This document shows positions 11,749 to 64,000 of a stretch of 64,000 nucleotides of DNA, piece after piece. Where the stretch lies: assembly GCA_003993805.1 (NCBI GenBank), contig RSEF01000002.1, positions 158,850,134 to 158,914,133 of the forward strand, in the 5' to 3' direction. Numbering within the stretch: the first letter of the stretch is position 1; each line of letters starts with the position of its first letter. Position numbers and translations under genes: made by a program. Source of the DNA: Himantopus leucocephalus. Lineage: Eukaryota; Chordata; Aves; Charadriiformes; Recurvirostridae. The notes below the pieces were generated by a model, which did not search any database, was not told the DNA's origin, and saw only the letters and a list, made by a program, of their open reading frames with translations.

Positions 11749-12378
11749 CAGAAGGATTCAGACCTCCAGGGAATCTCTCTCCACTCGATAAAAAGGGGAA
11801 AAAAATCCTGCAGGAGATTTAAACCAACAGAGCACTTGCTGAGAACTGGAACTTTTGTCCTGCCCTTTGCATCTGCAATTAAAACTAAATGATCTGCGAT
11901 AGTTTTTGAGGCTGTCTGTCTACAGTATTTAGCTGCTTCAGTAACGTGACACTCCACAGCATGGGCTTGCATCTGGCTCCATGCTTGGAGGGGTGGAGAA
12001 TGCCTGGCTCGAGTTTGGCTGTGCAGCTCTTCCCCATGATGGGGGTAAATTAAAATCCAGTCCTGACACTGCTCTAGTAGGATCTCTGGACTACCCAAAC
12101 TCTCCTGGGCAGGTTGGCAGTCACAGCTCAACTCCCATGGGACAGCGGTGAAACTGTAAATATGCACAAAGGCTCTCAGGGAATTCTCTTTTATACCTGC
12201 TTGTCTCCTCAGGGCACCAAATGCCCTTCGGACTGCAAAAGTATAGTACACGTCTGCAGCAGTATTACAGAGTGAAACATGAACACCATAACGGCTCCCC
12301 GTCTTAGGAAAAAAAAGTTTAGATCGTGCCTATGTTTCCACAGGGAGCTAACAAGCCTCCGGAAACTCTTCTTCTTAC
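11749..12378. other. SCRIB intron after exon 12 (start)
   Basis: Unique sequence between the gap and SCRIB exon 12. No exon was recognised on the minus strand. The linker exons that follow exon 12 in the family must lie beyond the gap. Confidence 0.6.
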
Positions 12379-46302
<33,924 letters not shown>

Positions 46303-47390
46303 TCACGACAGAGCACGTGTAAAATCCACACGTGTGCTCCGTTCTGGATGCATTGGCGAAGATACTGCTTTGCAACAAAAGCATAAAGTCCAAAGTTCTT
46401 CCTTCCAAGTTGTCCCCAGAACAGCGTGGTCCTCCTCAGTCTCATCTGGATTGCTTTCACAGTGTCCTGGTCTCTTTATCACTCTCTATCTTTCTTGCCC
46501 AGTTATTTCTGCTCATTTGTCACCTCTGAATTTCCCCCCTCCAGCCCTGTCACCCGGTCGTGACACTCTTGCCAAACAAGATTCTTTGTCCCAGCTATCT
46601 TTGCCTTGCACAGAGGTCTCCACTTCCACACCAGTTCTCAGACGTTTATCTCACAGTGAAACTTTTAGGGATGAATTGCTCATTCCTCATAGTTTGAATG
46701 CGGCGCCCCGTGCCCTGGGAGTGGCCACAGACACCAGTCAGCCCAAGGCCGTACACGGGCTCCTTCTACACACTCGGCTCTCCACAGAAACAGTCAGAAA
46801 TATTTCTGCAACAAACAGAAGAGCGAGGCACTGGCACTTGTGCAAAGCAGGAGTGGGTGAGAGTTATCCGAGCAACTGCAGAGCCTTTCAGCCTAATGGC
46901 TGTGAAATTACAAAGAAAGGAATTTTTAAACATTTGGGTTTATTAATCTTTCCTTTGCCTCAACTGCAATGTATTCTATAATAGAGAAATCATGCCACGT
47001 TACCCTGTGACTTCACGCAATTTTATTTTCCTGGGCAAAAGTACTAACTAGTGTAACGCATCAGTTGGTGTAGTACCCATCAGAAATCATGACGGTAGCG
47101 AGGAAAAAAGTGGGGGTGACTACAGGAACTCTTAAGACAGATGATGAACCAGCCATCAGGAAATAGAAATATGAGATTTAAATTTTAGTCCCAGCTTTTA
47201 GCATTTGTACCGAAATGTAGGAATGCCCCAGCGATGTTTGCTAGAAAACGGAGGGGCGGCACAACAAAGCAAACACTGTGATATTTTTTAATATTTCATT
47301 AATACATCTGCCTAAATTTCAGCACAAGTGCAAGGTTATGTCAGAGACAAAGAACAAGAATTTCTGTTATGTGTTAAGCTCACAGGTTAG

Positions 47391-47735
47391 ACAGAATCAG
47401 AGAATCATCTAGGTTGGAAGGGACCTTTAAGATCACCGAGTGCAACCGTTAACCCAACGCTGCCACGTTACCACTCCCCCACGTCCCTCAGCACCACCTC
47501 TGCCCCTCTGTTAAACACCTCCAGAGACGGCGACTCCCCCCCTGCCCTGGGCAGCCTCTGCCAGTGCTCCACAGCCCTTTGCGGGAAGAAATGTTGCCCA
47601 ATCTCCAATCTAACCCTCCCCTGGCGCAGCTTGAGGCCGTTTCCTCTTGTCCTATCACCTGTTCCTCAGGAGAAGAGACTGACCCCCCCTTGCTACACCC
47701 TCCTTTCAGGGAGCTGTAGGGAGCGATACGATGTA
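47391..47735 (-). repeat. CR1 LINE 3' end (minus)
   Basis: 'cagagaatcatctaggttgg' and 'aagggacctttaagatcacc' start the copy. It continues with 'ctgccctgggcagcctctgc' and 'ttgaggccgtttcctcttgt', the antisense CR1 tail. Confidence 0.93.
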
Positions 47736-50700
47736 GGAGAAACAGGAACAATTCACCCAGAATAGAAAGCAACAAAAAAAGGGAGCCTGTGAGGGAGGTG
47801 GCACTACAAGGAGTGTTTGGATGTGTCCGGTGACAGCAGGCAGGTGGGCAACGGAGCACATGGGGGCTTGCGGGCATTGGAAATGCCTCGGCTCTGGTCA
47901 CTCACAGTTCCAGAAAAAATTAGCTTACAAATTGTGCCCCTGTTCAGAGTAGCTTGTAGATGAATAACTGAAAACACTTAAGGAAGGAGATTTTATAAAT
48001 TTGATTCATCTAGCCTATGAAAGCACTAATAATAAGCAAGGAATCATATTCTATGAAAGTACATGAATGAGAAAAACAAAAAAAGACCCATCTAATCTAA
48101 ATGAAGATGTTAATACAAGAGCAGGTATGAAACTGGTTGCTAACGTTCGGTGTCCAACTTCAGCAAGTCAGGAAAAATCTATCCATAAATCTCAGCATTT
48201 AAGATCACGAACTCTGCACATCAACCTCATTCTGATACTATTCTCAAGGGCTCTGTAAGTCAGAAGAAAACAGTTTTACTAAAGAGTTAAAATCGTCAAG
48301 GTAGAACAAAAATTCTGTAACGCCTTTGAGCAATGGAAGCCATTTAACAGCAGCTGCCCCTTTGAAAGCTCATAGTTGAGGAGGCTTTGAAGACACAGGC
48401 TCATCTCGCAAACCATCCAGAGACAGAGATGCAGCTGAACCTGACCGAGTCAACAAAACAGGGGTTTGATGGGCTTTTCTCTGGAAGCCTATCTTCCCTA
48501 ACTGGTAAAGAAGGAAACTGTATTTTCTGTTTAAGCTTCTCTGGCTCCATCCAGCTGTTAGAGGTGCAGCACCAAGCCAGCTCTGCCTCCCGCGTGCTGA
48601 ACTGCTGTCAGGGTTTTATCATCCCACCACAGGATGGATCCAATGCTGAATCAGTGCTAACGCACACACTGACTTGCAAACCAAACTGAGGACAAAGTTT
48701 ATCAAAGATGTCTGTAAAAGTCCCATCATGGCCTTGCCCCCTCCTCTGTGTGGTGGTGTCTTGATTTACAGGACCAAGTTTCTGAGACAAGCAGTTTTCT
48801 GTGACCATACCTCATTGTACTTGAACACTTGGCTGCCGCAGAGCAGACACTGTGTATGAGAACACCATTCCTCTGCCCTGCGGTGCTCGAAAATTCGAGC
48901 CACTCCGTTTTCTGTGTTCAGTGGAAAACTGCGCCCTATTTGCTGTGCAGTTTCATTAAATGAGCAGTTCATTGGGACGCTTGGACCTAGAGCATGTCCT
49001 GAAAAACAGCCAAACAGCTCTTTCTACTACAGACTGCTGCCCTGGGTCAGCGGGTCTTGCTTGTCCTCTCTCTCTTCAGCCTCAGAACCCTCCCTGGAGC
49101 GTTGCTGGATCTGTCACCCACGGGGGCACTTGGAACCACTTCAGTGGGAAGTTAACCAAAACAGGCCCAGAGAAAAGAGTTTTTTTCCTGAGAATCCGCA
49201 AGTACTTCATCTTCCCAACCAGCTGGAGGAGGGTCAAAGAAAGCGGGAGAAGCCGAGCTGTGTACGAAGGGCTCTGGCGAAAGCCACCCCAGACTGCTTC
49301 AGTGCAACCTGCATCCCAGAAGGGATGAGAAATTCACTGAGTCCAGCACTGCACCATGCCCCAGAAACCGAGGATTTAGTTAGGGCTGCATGGGTTGACA
49401 CAGCTCTAATTTAGGAAGACCCTTACCTGTAAGTTGTTGGCATCTGAAGCACGTTCATTCCACGCTTGTTCTGTTCTACACTTTTGTCCGGGAACCTGCA
49501 GGCGCCTCGGGCAGGAGGGGCCCTTTGAGGAGCAGAGCTGTCACTTGGTGCAAGTCCACTTGGGTTATTCTGTAGAAAGCGAGGACCAGGCATTGAAAGA
49601 ACAGATGAAAACCTCAAGTGATGGAGGCCCGTTTATGGAAAACTAACCAATTGCCAAGGCAGTCTGATGAACACTGTGAGAAAAGGCTGCCAGATGGTCT
49701 GTCCAAGTACAATGAGATACCGAAAACCTTCTTGTGTACCTATTTTGCTTCAGACTGCTACTTCCCAAATTATTTGGTCTCTTCCTGCTCATCTTCTATG
49801 CAGGAATACACCAGTAATCCACCTGATTTACAGACTTTAAACTTGTCCATACATCAACAGCAGGAACGAGACAAAGAACAGCATTGCAGGGGTTAAGGCC
49901 CTGAAACTTGAGGTCCTGGGCCAAAGAAAACATCGGTGGTATGCAGCTCTATAATTAGGTGTATATATGCAGGATTTAAGCTGGGGATTAGTTATCCCTT
50001 TTGCCCAAGCGTTCAAATCTAAGGCAAGGGACTCAGGAAAAAGTGTTTCAAAGCTGGGGTAGGTGGGGGTGGGGAGAACAGGAGTGACAGACACAGGAAT
50101 GGACTGGAACCAGTTTAAGATGAATTCAGATGAAAATCTCCCAGAATTATGAAATCCCTGACTGAGCTTACTCAAGCACCCATATCCATTGAGGAGAGAC
50201 CTCAAGCCCTGTTTTCCAGGGAAGCAATCCTGTAGGGGTCAGAGAGGTCTCTCTGCAGAGAGCACAGGTGCAGAAGCTCGCGAGGTCTCTTTTTCCTGTT
50301 ACACTGAAATGATCCAACTCAAAAACTTGAGAACCAATCTTGGACTGCCGGTACCAGACTTCCATGGTGCAGCGTTCTTCTCACCTCCACATAAGCTGTA
50401 TCCTCTTTAAAAGGTGCCTTTGGGCTACAGCGGAGGCCCACAGTCTTATGAGAGCTGAAGCTTCTGACCCCTGATAAGGAGCCAGTGAGCAGAGTCAAGG
50501 CATGAAGGTCCACCTAGAGCAGCCTCGTGGCCTCTGCTGTCCACCAACGCTGTTTCCTTCAGGGATTAGAAAAGTTGAACTCTCTACTGGTCAGGCACAG
50601 TCTCTAAGCTTCAGCACTCAGGCAAAAAGGTCTCATCCTTGCCCCGAACATTTTTGGGATGTTTTAATAAAAACTTAGAGCCGCCTCTGACAGTTGCCAC

Positions 50701-51480
50701 CAGACAGAGCCATTCAATAGTTTGTGCAGCTGCATCCGAACAGCTTGCTGCCATAAATAAGGCAAGAAAGCATCCCAGCTGCTCAGTTCTGTTTCTGTTC
50801 GATCAATTCTGGTACTAGGGAAGTTACACACACTCCGCTTCAAGATATACATGGGCCTCCATGACACACTACAGCTACCAGTACGGTTATCTACCAGGTA
50901 TCGGCATACCTAAACCTACAGAATCCAGAAACTACAGGAAGGCAAATTTGGACAGGTTTAGCCTTCTTGTGTCTTTCAGGCAATCACTGCAGACCTGTGC
51001 CCGAATCTTAACGAGATGAGCACAGTTCTCTGTCCTAATTTAGGGTTGCAAATCCAGGAAAGCCCATCGGTATGGAGTCATGTGATGAGGTTTCCAGACA
51101 TTCAGGTTGCTTCTGCAAAAATCCCAGTCTTAATTGCCCACATTTTTCACATAATTCACCCTGAAGAGCAATGCTGCCACACCAATTGAGAAAGCCCTAC
51201 TCAGGTAAAACTAGCTGAAAACTGTTACTCTGCAGAGCGGTGTATTGTCTCAATAGGAAAAGTCTGAAAAAGCCTGAAGATGAAGTAACTTGATGGCACC
51301 TTGTTACTTTCTCACCCTATCAGAAAACTGTTCAGACTACAACTATTTAAGAAGAGGAGTATTGAGAAAGATTGAAGCCTGACTAATAGGCTAATGTAGA
51401 GGAACCCATTCTTTTGTCCGTACTCCCACCAGATCCATGCTGCATCTGAAAAAAGGATCCACAACTTGGTGGAACCACTC

Positions 51481-51855
51481 AGCTTGGTGTTGTCAGCAAA
51501 CTTGCTGAGGGTTCACTCAATCCCATTCTCCATGTCATTAATAAAAATATTGTACAGTATCAGTCCCAGCAGAGACCCTGAGGGACACCACTCATTACTG
51601 ATCTCCGTTCTGACAAGAGGCTGTTGACTGCGCCTCTCTGGATGTGGCCATCCAGCCAATTCCTTATCCATCCAACAGTTCATCCACCATACCCGTCTCT
51701 CTCCAACTCAGATACAAGGATGTTGGAAGGGCTGTGTTAAAGACCATACAGAAGATGGATGGTCTTTTGTCAGACATTTGACTCGTCAAGACATTTATGG
51801 AGTTACTTTTGTAAAATATCATCTTGTCAGCCAAGTAAGATTGATCGCGCACAAA
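51481..51855 (-). repeat. CR1 LINE ORF2 fragment (minus)
   Basis: Antisense of CR1 reverse-transcriptase sequence: 'ttgtcagcaaacttgctgag', 'ggttcactcaatcccat', 'ccctgagggacaccactc', 'gccatccagccaattcctta'. It has no 3' terminus, so it is an internal fragment. Confidence 0.88.
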
Positions 51856-53587
51856 AACTTGTTGATTAACACTTAGACTGTCCTTCTTTAATCTATGCTC
51901 TCTCCTTGCATCAACTTTTATCCAGTTTGCTTTTTTAAACCGTCAACACCCCAAGGAAGATTCCAGTGCAGTCTCTATACTCCTAAATGCAGCCAACAGA
52001 ACAGGAGCAAATAGCAGAAAATGGAAGCGAGACAGACCAACTAAGTCATGGGAGAGGTGTTTTGGTTTTCTTTAGTAGAAAAATAAAACTTTGGAACAAT
52101 TAAAAATAGTGAGTTTTCTCCTGCATCACAAACGAAAGCAGCAAAGAAGCCACACTGCATTGCGGAACTGGGGCAACTGTGAGCGACCAGTATGCTGTGG
52201 CTGTGAGAGGTCAGTGGGATCACAGGCCACGTGGCACGATGCATTTCCAGCAGAGGTAAGGAAGGACGAATGCCAGTATACAATATATGCTGCAGGTCTC
52301 ATCAACTACTTTCAGTAAAAGGAAATTGAAGCTAACAAATGCAAAGAAGGGCTGCGAGGGCAGCTGACCAGGGAAAGAGCAGGCTGATCCCAGGAGACGT
52401 CGGCTATCAAAACACAAGTTGGAAGTGACAGGCTTGCTATTAACTTGGAACGGGTATAAAAATAGGGAAAAGAAAGGTTATTTAAGCTAACAGGCAATAT
52501 TAGTACAAAAAGAAGTAAATATAGAATAATCATAAAGTTAAGCTGCAAATACAAATTCTAACCTGCAATAGAAGAAGAGTTCTTTTCAGTGTTTGAAACA
52601 AAATAGAAAAATTTAATTTTAAAAGCACCTCCAAGCTTAGAAGCAACCCACAGCTGCAGGCTCAACTCAGAATTCCCTACTGAAGTTCCTTTGAGATCAC
52701 TCCTCCTTTATTTGAATTACTAAACTAAAACGATTATTTTCTTCCGATCTGTGCTGTGTACCAGTTACGCATAACAAGCAATATAGTAGCCCCTTACATA
52801 CTTAAAATATTTTAAATAATTAGCATGAGCTAATTCTGCTCCTACTCATTAGCTAGACAAAAAGATTACTAAAATAAATGCATTTAAGCTTTGTAAATAT
52901 TACGAAAGCTTTGAGTCCTCAACAACCCCCTCCCCCCAAACTTTCCTTTCAGGAAAGGCGTGTGTTCCCCATCGCTGTCCGTAGCACAAGGGCTGGATGT
53001 TTATTTCATAAATGCACTTTAGGTGCTGCGAATCAGCACTACTCACGCTCTCAACCCAGCTGTGATGCCTGCAGCCTGACGTGCTGTTCGTATTTTGGCA
53101 CATTAAGGAAGAATCAGTAAGGGTAACTCTGACCCATCAATAAAACCGTGAGGGCCAAACTATGGTATCAGAACACACATGATGTGAACCCTCCAAAAAG
53201 GCCCAGCTGGTTCAACTCTGGGTCTGACCCATGCTTAGGCTCCCAAGTCCAAGCTCAACATGCAGGTCCTCAGCAGGAAAGCTCCCTCCCAGCACCACCC
53301 AAGCTACCCTCTTGTGTCCTTAATGCAGCAGCACCCTTGAGTGCTGCTGAAATACTTTATGAAGAGACTCCCTCCTCCGTCCCAACCATTTATGGCCCAT
53401 CTCTGAAGAAAACTTCTATTCCAGCCCCTAAAAGGTGCAGTGGGATCTTGACCTGAGTGTTTCTGAAGTGACCACAGTGTAAGGCAGGAACACAGGCCGC
53501 AACCCCTCTTCAGGCTCTGGCCCCGCTCTTCCAGGCAGATGCAGCCAGACCCACGCCTGGCTCAGCTGACGAGGTGTCAGCCCCTGT

Positions 53588-53640
53588 AACACACACACAG
53601 ATGCACACTAGCTTTCTTTGCGCTTTTATCCAAACTACAA
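53588..53640 (-). terminator. likely PUF60 polyadenylation region
   Basis: On the minus strand, about 107 bases after the stop codon, there is a GATAAA (53635-53640). It is followed about 30 bases later by a GT-rich stretch (53588-53608), the order expected for a poly(A) signal variant plus downstream element. A second variant, TATAAA, is at 53678-53683. The nearest canonical AATAAA (53000-53005) is about 740 bases away. The site is inferred. Confidence 0.45.
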
Positions 53641-53746
53641 GTACATCACAGAGATCCGTGCCCACCCTGGAGCGTTCTTTATACATGGCTAAAAAAAACC
53701 CAGACAGGCAGAGGGGGCAGGGGCGAAGAAGTCTTTCGAGTAGAGT

Positions 53747-64000
<10,254 letters not shown>

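Overview
This is vertebrate nuclear DNA, most likely from a bird. The evidence is numerous CR1 LINE fragments carrying the avian-type 3' tail (repeated ATTCTATG-like octamers), long introns with GT/AG borders, a CpG-island promoter, and two neighbouring genes that also sit side by side on human 8q24.3. No prokaryotic, plasmid or phage features are present. Two 100-N scaffold gaps (11612-11711 and 58847-58946) and single Ns at 17116 and 38362 mark it as a draft assembly. The exact species cannot be told from the sequence.

From right to left on the minus strand the window holds two genes. The first is the 3' two-thirds of PUF60 (poly(U)-binding splicing factor): seven coding exons between 62685 and 53747 encode RRM1, RRM2, the Ala-rich linker and the C-terminal UHM domain. 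Its first exons lie beyond the right edge. Next comes about 8 kb of intergenic DNA, then a CpG island around 44.7-45.9 kb. Then comes the 5' half of SCRIB (Scribble): twelve coding exons from 45360 to 12379 give an open frame of 467 codons with the N-terminal cysteine motif, the leucine-rich repeat array and the segment that follows it. Intron 1 of SCRIB is about 21 kb.

Left of the first gap the gene continues, but on the wrong strand. Four exons encoding SCRIB PDZ1 and the first half of PDZ2 run on the plus strand at 4535-8209. The orientation flips exactly at the 100-N gap, and both gap flanks are CR1 ends. The simplest reading is that the contig covering 1-11611 was placed upside down in the scaffold; reversing it restores exon order and strand. 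This is the main discovery of the window: an assembly inversion that would break SCRIB into two false gene models.

The two genes are functionally unrelated: PUF60 acts in 3' splice-site recognition and transcription in the nucleus, and SCRIB is a cortical polarity scaffold. They are arranged head-to-tail. The rest of the window is intron and intergenic sequence with at least sixteen CR1 pieces, a possible LTR-like repeat, a minisatellite and simple repeats. I found no sign of an undescribed biological system.
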